From Acidimicrobiales bacterium (GTDB lineage Bacteria; Actinomycetota; Acidimicrobiia; Acidimicrobiales; VFJN01): DNA of 64,000 nucleotides. Shown piece after piece: positions 33,731-42,189 of this stretch; position 1 is the stretch's first letter; every line of letters begins with the position of its first letter. The position numbers and the translations under genes are program-made. The notes under the pieces were generated by a model that did no database searches, had not been told where the DNA came from, and saw only the letters and a program-made list of their open reading frames with translations. The stretch spans positions 23,462-87,461 of the forward strand of contig DATHJB010000024.1 of assembly GCA_035316325.1 (NCBI GenBank), given 5' to 3'.

Positions 33731-33752
33731 TGACGCAAACGTTAGAATCCTA
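33731..33752 (-). promoter_or_regulatory. TetR-type operator and -10 box, site 8 of 11
   Basis: TGACGCAAACGTTA (33731-33744) lies just downstream of a minus-strand TAGGAT box (33752-33747), so a bound repressor would cover the transcription start of the aldehyde dehydrogenase operon. Confidence 0.6.
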
Positions 33753-33802
33753 GCCGGGCTGCGATGCGCCGCGGGATCGCCGGAGGTTGGGTCGGGCCCT
33801 GC

Positions 33803-33824
33803 TAGATTTCGGACACTGTCGTCA
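33803..33824 (+). promoter_or_regulatory. Promoter and TetR-type operator of the tandem TetR gene, site 9 of 11
   Basis: A TAGATT box (33803-33808) is followed by GGACACTGTCGTCA (33811-33824), placing the predicted transcription start inside the operator, 10 bp before GTG 33834. This layout predicts negative autoregulation. Confidence 0.6.
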
Positions 33825-33833
33825 GTTTCAAAG

Positions 33834-35174
33834 GTGTGTGGTGTGCCCGATGCGCCAGTGAGCGGCCAGGAGGAAGCCATCCTCCGGCGGGCTCCATTCT
33901 CCGAGAACCCGCGTGTGGGCACCCGCGGCCTGCGCTCGCAGAAGCGCATCCTCGACGCCGCGCTCCAGGTCTTCGGCGAGCTCGGCTACCACCAGACCGG
34001 CGTCATCCGCATCACCGAGGTCGCCGGTTGCTCCCGAGCGGCCTTCTACCAGTACTTCTCCAGCAAGGAAGACGTCTTCCGCCACCTCGCCGGCGACGTG
34101 GCGCACCAGCTGATGGCGTCCACCGAGGCGCTCAAGGAGATCACCGCCGACGTGGCGGGCTGGAAGGTGCTGCGGGAGTGGATCGACGAGCACGCCACCA
34201 TCTACGCCACCTACGAGCCGGTGTTCCAGGCGTTCCAGGCCGCCCAGGCCAGCGACGAGGCCGTCGCCAGCGGTGCGGCGCGGATCGCCAACCGACAGTC
34301 GGCCGCGCTGCGGGCCAAGGTCCCCACCGACACCCTGCCGCCCCGGCACGTCGACGCGGTGCTCGACCTGCTGCTGAGCAGCATCACCCGCACCCACCGG
34401 TTCTGCGACGTACTCCGGGCCGCGCTGCCCAAGGGGGCGCTGCCGGAGGAGCGGATCTACACGGCTCTCGCCGACGTCGTCCACCGCACGCTCTTCGGGT
34501 TGGACGAGGCGGTCAACGTGCGCGCCGCACCGGACGAGCCGGTGGTCCGCCTCCGGACGCGCGGGGCGCTGCTGGGGAGCCTCCAGGACGACCGCATCCC
34601 CGCCAACCTCTCCCCCACCAGCCAGCGCACGCTCGACGCGCTCCTGGAGGCGGCGCAGGAGGTGCTGATCACGCAGGGCTACCACGCCACCCGGGTCGAC
34701 GACATCGCCGCGTCGGCGGGCGTGTCGCACGGCGCGTTCTACCGCTACTTCGAGAACAAGGACCACATCGTGCGGGCGGTCGCCATCCGGGCGATCACCC
34801 GGGTGGGCGAAGCGTTCGCCGACATCCCCGACATCGCCACCGCCGACGGTCCGGCCAGCCCGACGGCGCTGCGGCGCTGGCTGCGGCGCTACGCCAGCAC
34901 GTCGGCGTCGGAAGCCGCGATGGTCCGGGTCTGGGTCGACGGGGCGGAGGACAACCCCCAGCAGACGCTCGAGTCCGCCGCCGCGCTCGACTGGGGGCGC
35001 ACCCGGCTCGTCCGCGTCCTGGAGCCCCGGGGCTTCGGCGACGTCGAGACCGAGGCCCTGCTGCTGGTGGTGGTGCTCGACGCCATGGGAGCACAGCGAC
35101 GCTCGCCGGCCGTCATCGAGGCGGCCGCCCTGTTCATCGAGCGCGGCCTGCTCGGCTCGGTGCACGCCCGGTGA
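33834..35174 (+). CDS. Tandem TetR-family regulator (two TetR DNA-binding domains in one chain)
   Basis: The 446-residue protein has two complete TetR_N helix-turn-helix regions. The first is at about 32-86 (RILDAALQVFGELGY, then IRITEVAGCSRAAFYQYF), the second at about 262-318 (TLDALLEAAQEVLITQGY, then VDDIAASAGVSHGAFYRYF), each followed by a helical ligand/dimer region. One chain can thus supply both half-site readers. It is the only TetR gene in the window and its promoter carries one of the 11 shared operators, so I infer it is the regulon repressor, probably released by an acyl-CoA. Several in-frame GTG codons (33834, 33843, 33858) could be the start. Its stop overlaps the SDR gene (GTGA). 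Confidence 0.88.
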   Translation: MCGVPDAPVSGQEEAILRRAPFSENPRVGTRGLRSQKRILDAALQVFGELGYHQTGVIRITEVAGCSRAAFYQYFSSKEDVFRHLAGDVAHQLMASTEALKEITADVAGWKVLREWIDEHATIYATYEPVFQAFQAAQASDEAVASGAARIANRQSAALRAKVPTDTLPPRHVDAVLDLLLSSITRTHRFCDVLRAALPKGALPEERIYTALADVVHRTLFGLDEAVNVRAAPDEPVVRLRTRGALLGSLQDDRIPANLSPTSQRTLDALLEAAQEVLITQGYHATRVDDIAASAGVSHGAFYRYFENKDHIVRAVAIRAITRVGEAFADIPDIATADGPASPTALRRWLRRYASTSASEAAMVRVWVDGAEDNPQQTLESAAALDWGRTRLVRVLEPRGFGDVETEALLLVVVLDAMGAQRRSPAVIEAAALFIERGLLGSVHAR

Positions 35175-35962
35175 GCCCGGCACCGGACGACGACGCCCGT
35201 GTGCGCACGCCGGCCGAGCTGTTCGACCTGACCGGCAAGGTCGCCCTCGTCACCGGGGGCAGCCGGGGCCTCGGCGAGCAGATGGCGCGGGCGTTCGCCG
35301 CTGCCGGGGCCGACGTCGTGATCGCCAGCCGCAAGCTGGAGAACTGCGAGCGGGTGGCGACCGAGATCGAGAAGGCGACGGGACGGACCGCGCTCCCCTA
35401 CTCCTGCCACGTCGGGCGGTGGGACGAGCTGCCGGGCCTGGTCGACGCCACCTACGACCACTTCGGCCACCTCGACGTGCTCGTGAACAACGCCGGGATG
35501 TCACCCGTGTACCCCGACCTCGGCTCGGTGTCGGAGCAGCTCTTCGACAGCGTGGTGAACCTGAACCTCAAGGGCCCGTTCCGGCTGTGCGCCCTGGCCG
35601 GCCCCCGCATGGTGGCCGACGGCGGGGGCTCGATCATCAACGTGAGCAGCACCGGGTCGATCCGCCCCAACGAGGCGATCATCCCCTACGCCGCGGCCAA
35701 GGCCGGGCTCAACACCATGACCGCAGCGCTCGCCGGCGCCCTCGGGCCGACCGTGCGGGTGAACTGCCTGATGGCCGGGCCGTTCCTCACCGACGCCGCC
35801 GCCGGCTGGGACATGGAGGGTTTCGAGAGGGGCGCCCGGAGCCACGCCCTCCAGCGCATCGGCGCCCCCGACGAGATAGTCGGCGCCGCCCTCTACCTGG
35901 CCAGCGACGCCTCCAGCTACACCAGCGGCGCCACCCTCCGGGTCGACGGCGGCATCCCGTAA
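35171..35962 (+). CDS. SDR-family oxidoreductase
   Basis: This 263-residue classical short-chain dehydrogenase has the cofactor motif VTGGSRGLGEQ, NNAG (VLVNNAGMSP), catalytic Ser in VSSTGS, the YAAAK Tyr/Lys pair, and the C-terminal SYTSGATLRVDGGIP. It probably oxidises or reduces a hydroxy/keto group on a CoA-bound intermediate with NAD(P)(H). It is translationally coupled to the tandem TetR gene and so shares its autoregulated promoter. Repeat C begins 2 bp after its stop. Confidence 0.9.
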   Translation: MSPAPDDDARVRTPAELFDLTGKVALVTGGSRGLGEQMARAFAAAGADVVIASRKLENCERVATEIEKATGRTALPYSCHVGRWDELPGLVDATYDHFGHLDVLVNNAGMSPVYPDLGSVSEQLFDSVVNLNLKGPFRLCALAGPRMVADGGGSIINVSSTGSIRPNEAIIPYAAAKAGLNTMTAALAGALGPTVRVNCLMAGPFLTDAAAGWDMEGFERGARSHALQRIGAPDEIVGAALYLASDASSYTSGATLRVDGGIP

Positions 35963-35964
35963 CC

Positions 35965-36017
35965 CCGAAATTGCGTGGCAGGTGGCCGCTATGGCGCCAT
36001 CTCCCACGCAATTTCGG
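35965..36017. repeat. Palindromic intergenic repeat, copy C
   Basis: CCGAAATTGCGTGG and CCACGCAATTTCGG are perfect 14-bp inverted arms around a core containing GGTGGCCGCTATGGCGCCAT. It lies between the convergent SDR and aldehyde dehydrogenase genes. Confidence 0.75.
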
Positions 36018-36033
36018 TAGGGGTTCGGACCGG

Positions 36034-37494
36034 TCAGCCGGGCCAGCCGACGGTCTTCGTCTCGGTGAAGACCTCCAGGCCCTCCCGGCCGCACTGCCGG
36101 CCGATGCCCGAGCCCTTGTAGCCGCCGAACGGGGCGTCGGCGCCGTACCAGACGCCACCGTTGATCCCCAGCGTGCCCGTGCGGATGCGGCGGGCGACGC
36201 CCTTGGCCCGCTCCAGGTCGCCGGACGTGATCATCCCCGAGAGCCCGTAGGGCGAGTCGTTGGCGATGCGCACGGCATCGTCGTCGCCGTCGAAGGGGAT
36301 CACCACCAGCACGGGGCCGAAGATCTCCTCGCGGGCGACGGTCATCGAGTTGTCGACGTCGGCGAACAGCGTGGGCTCGACGTAGTACCCGACCGGCAGG
36401 TGCGCCGGCACCCCGCCACCGGTCACGACCCGCGCCCCCTCGGCCTTGCCCTGCTCGATGTAGCCGAGCACGCGCTCCTGCTGCTTGCGCGACACCTGCG
36501 GGCCCTGCATCACCGACGTGTCCGTGGGGTCGCCGTAGCTCCAGCCGTCGAAGCCCGACCGCACGAGCTCGACCGCCTCGTCGTAGCGGGACCGGGGCAC
36601 GAGGATCCGCGACGAGATCGCGCACCCCTGGCCGCCGTGCATGCACGACATGACCGCGCTGGGCAGGGACGCCTCCAGGTTGGCGTCGTCGAGCAGGAGG
36701 TTGACCGACTTGCCGCCCAGCTCGAGGAAGACCCGCTTCAGGGTGGGCGCCCCCGCCTCCATGATCCGCCGGCCGGTCGCCGTCGAGCCGGTGAAGGCCA
36801 CCAGGTCGACGTCGGGCGAGGTGGTGAGCACCTCCCCCACCATGTGGTCGCGGCTGGTCACGATGTTGACGACGCCGGGCGGGATGTCGGTCTTCTCGAC
36901 GATCAGGCGGGCCAGGCGGGTGGCGTTCCAGGGCGTGTCGGGCGCGGGTTTGAGCACGCACGTGTTGCCCATGGCGAGGACGGGCCCGAGCTTGTTGAGG
37001 GTGATCTCGAACGGGAAGTTCCACGGCACGATCACCCCGACCACGCCGACGGGCTCCTTCCACACCCAGCGCTCGGTCTCGTAGCCGACGCCCATGGCGT
37101 CCTTGGACCCGATCGGGCGCTCCCACTCGAAGTCGTCGACCATGGCGGCCGGCCAGGTCAGCGCCTCGCGCAGCGGGGCGTCGAGCTGCGGCCCGTAGGT
37201 GATCAGGACGGGGCACCCCACCTCGGCGACCAGCTCGTGGCGCAGGTCCTCCTGCTCCGCCTCGATGGCGGCCTGGAGCTGGTGGAGGCACTGCTTGCGC
37301 AGCTCGCGGTCGGTCGACCAGGAGGTGGTGTCGAACGCCTGGCGGGCCGCGGCGACGGCGCGCGCCATGTCGGCCGCCGAGCCATCGGCCACGGGGCCGA
37401 GCACCTCTTCGGTGGCCGGGTTCACGTTGTCGAACGTGGCACCTCCCTCACCCTCGACCAGCCGACCATCGACGAGCATCCGCAGATCGCCCAC
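36034..37494 (-). CDS. NAD(P)-dependent aldehyde dehydrogenase
   Basis: This protein of about 486 residues has VIVPWNFPFEITLNKLGP, FLELGGKSVNLLLDD with the general-base Glu, the nucleophilic Cys in MHGGQGCAISSR, EEIFGPVLVVIPFDG and PFGGYKGSGIGRQCG. It is a different subfamily from the enzyme at 32281-33714 and would oxidise another aldehyde of the same pathway. GTG 37494 was chosen because a GGGGGAGG ribosome site lies 6 nt upstream; an earlier in-frame GTG at 37500 abuts that site. Its own promoter (TAGATT box with operator site 10) starts at the 3' end of the hydrolase gene on the same strand. Confidence 0.9.
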   Translation of the reverse strand: MGDLRMLVDGRLVEGEGGATFDNVNPATEEVLGPVADGSAADMARAVAAARQAFDTTSWSTDRELRKQCLHQLQAAIEAEQEDLRHELVAEVGCPVLITYGPQLDAPLREALTWPAAMVDDFEWERPIGSKDAMGVGYETERWVWKEPVGVVGVIVPWNFPFEITLNKLGPVLAMGNTCVLKPAPDTPWNATRLARLIVEKTDIPPGVVNIVTSRDHMVGEVLTTSPDVDLVAFTGSTATGRRIMEAGAPTLKRVFLELGGKSVNLLLDDANLEASLPSAVMSCMHGGQGCAISSRILVPRSRYDEAVELVRSGFDGWSYGDPTDTSVMQGPQVSRKQQERVLGYIEQGKAEGARVVTGGGVPAHLPVGYYVEPTLFADVDNSMTVAREEIFGPVLVVIPFDGDDDAVRIANDSPYGLSGMITSGDLERAKGVARRIRTGTLGINGGVWYGADAPFGGYKGSGIGRQCGREGLEVFTETKTVGWPG

Positions 37495-37528
37495 GTGCAC
37501 CCTCCCCCGTCAGGAACTGCCAGAAATC

Positions 37529-37542
37529 TAACACCAGCGTCA
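37529..37542 (-). promoter_or_regulatory. TetR-type operator, site 10 of 11
   Basis: TAACACCAGCGTCA is followed on the minus strand by the box TAGATT, the same -10 sequence as at the tandem TetR promoter. It overlaps the stop codon of the upstream hydrolase gene. Confidence 0.6.
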
Positions 37543-38463
37543 CTCCGATGACGGCGTGACCTCGTCGAGGAAGGCCGAGACCAGGGCGATCGTCGAGCGC
37601 GGGTTGTCGCCGGCGGCCAGGTGCCCGGCGCGCTCCACCACGGCCAGCCGGGCGTCGGGGATCAGGTCGACGAGCTCCTCGGCGCTCTGGCTCGACAGCA
37701 CGTCGCTGGCCGCGCCCCGCAGGACCAGGACCGGGCAGCGCAGCCCGGCCGCGTCCTCCTCGAGCCCGGCGAGGATCACGCTCGCGTCCACCGGCTCGGC
37801 CGTGGCGGCCTCCCGCTCGCGCCAGCGCTGGCCGGCGCGGTGCTTCCAGACCCAGCGCCCGTCGGCCCGCTGCCGCAGGTTGCGGCTCAGGCTCTGGACG
37901 CGGACGTTCTTGCGGTGCGGCAGGTATTGCCGGATCTCGGTGGCCGCCTCCTCCAGCGAGCCGAACGACTCGTGGGCGGTCATCATCTCCATGATCCGCC
38001 GCACACCCTTCTCCTCCAGGCGGTGGGCGACGTCGATCAGCACGATCCCGGTCACCCGCTCGGGATGGCCCGACGCGTAGGTGAGCGACGTGATGCCGCC
38101 CAACGAGGCGCCGACGAGCACGAGCCGCTCGAGGCCGAACGCGTCGAGCAGCGGGGCGATCGCCGCGGCCAGCGCCTGGCGGCCGAACGTGTCGGTGGGC
38201 GCCAGCGGGTCGGAGTCGCCGTGCCCGGGCATGTCCGGGGCCACCACGTGGTAGCGGTCGCCCAGCGCGGCGCCCAGCTCCTCGTACATGTAGGCGGTCT
38301 GGCCCCCGCCGTGGAGGGCGAGAACGGGCGGCAGCCCACGGTGGCCCCACTCGAGGTAGTGCACCTGGCGCTCCCCCACCTGCAGGAAGCCGCTCCGACC
38401 GCCCGGGGGGATGTCGTGGCGGGGGGCCAGGTCGTCCGGGTCGAAGGCGTCGGCGATGCTCAC
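37540..38463 (-). CDS. Alpha/beta-hydrolase
   Basis: This 307-residue alpha/beta-hydrolase has the oxyanion segment LALHGGGQTAYMYEE, the nucleophile elbow GASLGGITS and the catalytic His in ERAGHLAAGDNP. It would hydrolyse an ester, a lactone or a C-C bond (as in meta-cleavage hydrolases). Residues RRIMEMMTAHESFGSLEEA form the cap region. GTG 38463 lies 6 nt after a TATAAA box, giving a probable leaderless mRNA, with operator site 11 directly upstream. It is divergent from the class III CoA-transferase gene. Confidence 0.87.
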   Translation of the reverse strand: MSIADAFDPDDLAPRHDIPPGGRSGFLQVGERQVHYLEWGHRGLPPVLALHGGGQTAYMYEELGAALGDRYHVVAPDMPGHGDSDPLAPTDTFGRQALAAAIAPLLDAFGLERLVLVGASLGGITSLTYASGHPERVTGIVLIDVAHRLEEKGVRRIMEMMTAHESFGSLEEAATEIRQYLPHRKNVRVQSLSRNLRQRADGRWVWKHRAGQRWREREAATAEPVDASVILAGLEEDAAGLRCPVLVLRGAASDVLSSQSAEELVDLIPDARLAVVERAGHLAAGDNPRSTIALVSAFLDEVTPSSE

Positions 38464-38473
38464 CCGAACTTTA

Positions 38474-38487
38474 TAACACCGGCGTCA
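38474..38487. promoter_or_regulatory. TetR-type operator, site 11 of 11
   Basis: TAACACCGGCGTCA lies between the divergent hydrolase and CoA-transferase genes. It overlaps the minus-strand -10 region (TATAAA) and lies 10 bp before a plus-strand TAGATT box at 38498-38503. Confidence 0.6.
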
Positions 38488-38557
38488 CATGAAGGGTTAG
38501 ATTGCGTCGAAGCGGATCGGGACGGCGTGCCACCCGTCCCAGAAGGGGGTGCTGCCG

Positions 38558-39775
38558 ATGGCTGGTCCACTGGACGGCGTGCGGGTGCTCGAGGTCGCGA
38601 GCTGGATGTTCGTGCCCTCGGGAGGATCGGTGCTGGTCGACTGGGGCGCGGACGTCGTCAAGGTCGAGCACCCCGTCACCGGCGACCCCCAGCGCGGCCT
38701 CGTCACGTCCGGCCTGATACCGGGCGGCCCCGACGGCGTGAACTTCATGATCGAGCAGCCCAACCGGGGCAAGCGCTCGGTGGCCATCGACATCGCCCAC
38801 CCCGACGGCCACGAGGCGCTGATGCGCCTGGTCGACACCGCCGACGTCTTCCTCACCAGCTACCTGCCGCCGGTGCGGCGCAAGCTCGGCATCGACACCG
38901 ACGCCATCCGGGCCCGCAACCCGAACATCATCGTCGCCCGCGGCTCCGGCCAGGGACCGAAGGGCCCCGACGCCGAGAAGGGCGGCTACGACGGCGCCTC
39001 GTTCTGGGCGCGGGGCGGCGTCGGCGCCACGATGCCGGAGAACGAGGGATGGCCGCAGGGTCAGCCCAGCCCGGCGTTCGGCGACGTGATGGGCGGCCTG
39101 GCCACCGCCGGCGCCATCGCCGCCGCCCTCTTCAAGCGCGAGCGGTCCGGCGAGGCGAGCGTGGTCGACGTGTCGCTGCTCGCCACCGCCATGTGGCAGA
39201 TCTCGCCGATGGTGGTGGCGTCGAAGCTCTTCGGCCTCACCCGGATCACGGGGAAGGGGCGCGGGATGTCGCCCAACCCCGGCGTCGGCACCTACCGCAC
39301 CAGCGACGACCGCTTCATCAGCCTGATCCTGCTGCAGTCCGACAAGCACTGGGACGACTTCGTCGCCCGCCTCGGGGTGCCCGACATGGCCACCGACGAG
39401 CGGTTCCGCGACTCGACGGTGCGCGCCGAGAACTCCGCCGCGTGCATCGCCCGCCTCGACGAGGCCTTCGGCTCGCAGCCCCTCTCCTACTGGAAGGAGG
39501 CGCTGGCCGACTTCGACGGTGTGTGGACGCCCTTCCAGACCCTCGACGAGCTCTACTCCGACCCGCAGGTGGTCGCCAACGGCTACCTGCCGACGATGAC
39601 CGCCGCCAACGGGCAGGACGTGCAACTCGTGGCCAGCCCGGCGCAGTTCGACGAGGTGGCCGTCGGGGTGGAGCGGGCGCCCGAGCACGGCGAGCACACC
39701 GAGCTGGTGCTGCTCGAAGCGGGCCTCGACTGGGACCGCATCGCGGCGCTGAAGGAGTCGAAGGCGATCCTGTGA
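38558..39775 (+). CDS. Class III CoA-transferase (CaiB/BaiF family)
   Basis: The 405-residue protein opens with [20 protein letters not shown] and [23 protein letters not shown], typical for the family. It has the catalytic Asp in [22 protein letters not shown] near residue 178, and a C-terminal domain with the [19 protein letters not shown] hallmark. It moves CoA between carboxylic acids, or acts as an alpha-methylacyl-CoA racemase-like enzyme, in the cytosol. ATG 38558 follows AGAAGGGGG at good spacing. Its stop overlaps the SDR-hotdog fusion gene (GTGA), and operator site 11 precedes it, so both genes belong to the regulon. Confidence 0.9.
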   Translation: MAGPLDGVRVLEVASWMFVPSGGSVLVDWGADVVKVEHPVTGDPQRGLVTSGLIPGGPDGVNFMIEQPNRGKRSVAIDIAHPDGHEALMRLVDTADVFLTSYLPPVRRKLGIDTDAIRARNPNIIVARGSGQGPKGPDAEKGGYDGASFWARGGVGATMPENEGWPQGQPSPAFGDVMGGLATAGAIAAALFKRERSGEASVVDVSLLATAMWQISPMVVASKLFGLTRITGKGRGMSPNPGVGTYRTSDDRFISLILLQSDKHWDDFVARLGVPDMATDERFRDSTVRAENSAACIARLDEAFGSQPLSYWKEALADFDGVWTPFQTLDELYSDPQVVANGYLPTMTAANGQDVQLVASPAQFDEVAVGVERAPEHGEHTELVLLEAGLDWDRIAALKESKAIL

Positions 39776-40989
39776 TCCCCGCAGGGAGCGCGCTGGTCAC
39801 CGGGGCCAGCCGGGGCATCGGGCGGGCCGTCGCCGTGGAGCTGGCCGAGCGGGGCTTCGACGTGGTGGCCGCGATGCGCGACCCGGCCGACGGGAAGGAC
39901 CTGGTCGGTGGACGCATGACCGTCGCCCGGATGGACGTCACCGACCCGTCGACCATCGTGATCCCCGACGACCTCCGGGTGCTGGTCAACAACGCCGGCG
40001 TCGACCACGACCACACCCCGGTCGAGCACGCCGACCCGGCGGCATGGCGGGCCATGTTCGAGACCAACGTGATGGGCGTGCTCCACGTGACCCAGGCCGC
40101 CGTCCCCGTGCTGCGGGCCAACGCCCCGGCCGTGGTGTGCAACGTGACGTCGTCGTCGATCCTGGCGCCGGTGGCGTTCTACGCCGGCTACCGCGCCAGC
40201 AAGGCCGCCGTCTCCGCCGTCTGCGACGGCCTGCGGACCGAGCTGGCGCCGTTCGGCGTGCGGGTGGTGGAGATCCTCCCGGGGCCCGTCGACACCGACA
40301 TGTTCCGGGTGACCGCCGGCGAGCCGCCGGCCGCCCGCTTCGAGCTCTACCGGGAGATGGCCGAGGCCGGCGCCGAGGGCCGGCGCCTCTACGCCGACCC
40401 GCTGGTGGTGCCGCCGGCCCAGGCGGCGAGCGACATCGTCGACGCCCTCCTCGACGACGACGGGCCCATGCGCCACAGCTGCGATCCCGTCGGCAAGGGC
40501 CTGCTCGACCTGTGGCGCCAGACCGACGACGAGTCGCTGTACCAGCTGGTCACCGGGGCTCCGGCGGCGCCCGACCCCGCTGTCGTCGCTGCCGCCGACG
40601 ACGGGCGGGTGCAGGGCCACGTGCCCGGCCACCTGCTGACCGAGCTGGGCATGCGGCGGGTCGACGATCCCGAGGCCGGGCCCTGCCTCGAGCTGGACCT
40701 GCGGCCCGAGGTCACCAACCCCCACGGCGGGCTGCACGGCGGGCTGATGGCCGCGCTCATCGAGTGCGGCGCGGCCTCGGTGGCGGTGCGGGCCTGCGAG
40801 AGCGAGATGATCGTCGCCGGCGACCTGGTCGTGCGGTTCCTGTCGCCGGTGAAGGTGGGCCCGGCGCGGGTGGTCGGCCGGGTGCTCCGGGTGGGTCGGC
40901 GCCAGGTGGTGGTGCAGGCCGACGTGCTCGACATCGGCGACGACCGCCGCCTGGCCGCCTCCTCGACGCTCGCCTACACCCGCCTCTGA
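39772..40989 (+). CDS. Fusion of short-chain dehydrogenase and PaaI-type hotdog thioesterase
   Basis: One 405-residue chain holds two enzymes. Residues 1-260 are a classical SDR ([48 protein letters not shown] with the Ser-Tyr-Lys set). Residues about 280-405 are a PaaI-like hotdog thioesterase ([41 protein letters not shown]). The first would oxidise or reduce a hydroxy/keto-acyl-CoA and the second would release or discard a CoA ester. The reading frame is open through the linker, so it is not two genes. It is coupled to the CoA-transferase gene by GTGA overlap. Confidence 0.85.
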   Translation: MIPAGSALVTGASRGIGRAVAVELAERGFDVVAAMRDPADGKDLVGGRMTVARMDVTDPSTIVIPDDLRVLVNNAGVDHDHTPVEHADPAAWRAMFETNVMGVLHVTQAAVPVLRANAPAVVCNVTSSSILAPVAFYAGYRASKAAVSAVCDGLRTELAPFGVRVVEILPGPVDTDMFRVTAGEPPAARFELYREMAEAGAEGRRLYADPLVVPPAQAASDIVDALLDDDGPMRHSCDPVGKGLLDLWRQTDDESLYQLVTGAPAAPDPAVVAAADDGRVQGHVPGHLLTELGMRRVDDPEAGPCLELDLRPEVTNPHGGLHGGLMAALIECGAASVAVRACESEMIVAGDLVVRFLSPVKVGPARVVGRVLRVGRRQVVVQADVLDIGDDRRLAASSTLAYTRL

Positions 40990-41002
40990 GCCACACCCCC
41001 AC

Positions 41003-41054
41003 CCGAAATCTCGACAGAAGTGGTCGCTATAGCGCCATCCCTGTCGAAGTTTCG
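41003..41054. repeat. Palindromic intergenic repeat, copy D
   Basis: The arms CCGAAATCTCGACAG and CTGTCGAAGTTTCG flank the core TGGTCGCTATAGCGCCAT. It lies between the convergent fusion gene and xdhC, with arms closest to copies A and E. Confidence 0.7.
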
Positions 41055-41085
41055 TGAGCCCGACCCCCGACCCCCGACTCGCGGG

Positions 41086-42189
41086 TCAGCCGTGGATGGG
41101 GCCGTCGGTGCGGCGGAGCGGCAGGGGTTCGGAGCGGCCGGTGCGGTCGGCGATGATCTCGGCGCAGATCGAGACCGCCGTCTCCTCCGGCGTGCGGGCG
41201 CCGATGTCGAGCCCGATCGGGGCCCGGACCCGGGCGAGGTCGGCCTCGTCGACCCCGGCCTCCCGCAGGCGGGCCAGCCGGTCGGCGTGCGTGCGGCGGC
41301 TGCCCATCGCTCCGACGTAGCCCGCCGACGTCGCCAGCGCCGCGGTGAGCGCGGGCACGTCGAACTTGGCGTCGTGGGTGAGCACGCACACCGCGTCGCG
41401 CGGGGTGAGCGACGCGCCGACCCGTCCCAGCAGGCGGTCGGGCCAGTCGACCACCACGTCGTCGGCCTGGCGGAAGCGGGACCGGGTGGCGAACACCTCG
41501 CGGGCGTCGCACACGGTCACCCGGTAGCCGAGCACCTTCGCCACCCGCACCAGGGCCCCGGTGAAGTCGACGGCCCCGAAGATCAGCATCTGCGGCGGCG
41601 GGGCGAAGGTCTCCACGAACACCGCCACCGCGCCCTCGCGGGCCTCGCCGTGCTCACCGTAGTGGCGCACCCCGGTGGTCCCCGCGGCCAGCTCGCCGCG
41701 GGTGTCACGGTCGACCACGCGGTCGAGGTCGGGATCGCCCAGCGAGCCGAGCGGCGGCTCCCCCGGCCGCACCAGCAGCTTCGCCCCCCGGCCCGGCCCC
41801 TCGATCACCGTGGCCAGCGCCACCGGCTGCTCCGCCCGGATCGCGGCCGCGAGGCCGTCGAGCATCCCCTCCGGCCACGCCGTCAGCGGCTCCACGAACA
41901 GGTGGACGGTGCCGCCGCAGGTGAGCCCGACGGCGAAGGCGTCGTCGTCGCTGTAGCCGAAGCTGACCAGCCGGCCCTCGCCCGACTCCAGCACCTCCAG
42001 GCCCTCGGCGACCACGGCGCCCTCCACGCAGCCGCCCGACACCGAGCCGACCACCTGGCTGCGCTCGTCGACCGCCATCGCCGCGCCCGGCTCCCGCGGC
42101 CCCGAGCCGGCCACGTCGACCACCCGGGCCAACGCCACCTTCACCGACTCCCGCCGCCAGCGGTCCAGGTCGTCGAGCAGGTCCCTCAT
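41086..42189 (-). CDS. XdhC/CoxI-family molybdenum cofactor maturation protein
   Basis: The 367-residue protein has an N-terminal XdhC/CoxI domain (VDVAGSGPREPGAAMAVDE, VVGSVSGGCVEGAVVAE) and a C-terminal Rossmann XdhC domain (PQMLIFGAVDFTGALVRVAKVLGYRVTV, APIGLDIGARTPEETAVSICAEI). XdhC proteins bind the Mo cofactor, promote its sulfuration and insert it into xanthine- or CO-dehydrogenase-type large subunits. It is last in the form II cluster S-L-M-D-E-XdhC and overlaps the VWA gene (ATGA). Confidence 0.88.
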   Translation of the reverse strand: MRDLLDDLDRWRRESVKVALARVVDVAGSGPREPGAAMAVDERSQVVGSVSGGCVEGAVVAEGLEVLESGEGRLVSFGYSDDDAFAVGLTCGGTVHLFVEPLTAWPEGMLDGLAAAIRAEQPVALATVIEGPGRGAKLLVRPGEPPLGSLGDPDLDRVVDRDTRGELAAGTTGVRHYGEHGEAREGAVAVFVETFAPPPQMLIFGAVDFTGALVRVAKVLGYRVTVCDAREVFATRSRFRQADDVVVDWPDRLLGRVGASLTPRDAVCVLTHDAKFDVPALTAALATSAGYVGAMGSRRTHADRLARLREAGVDEADLARVRAPIGLDIGARTPEETAVSICAEIIADRTGRSEPLPLRRTDGPIHG

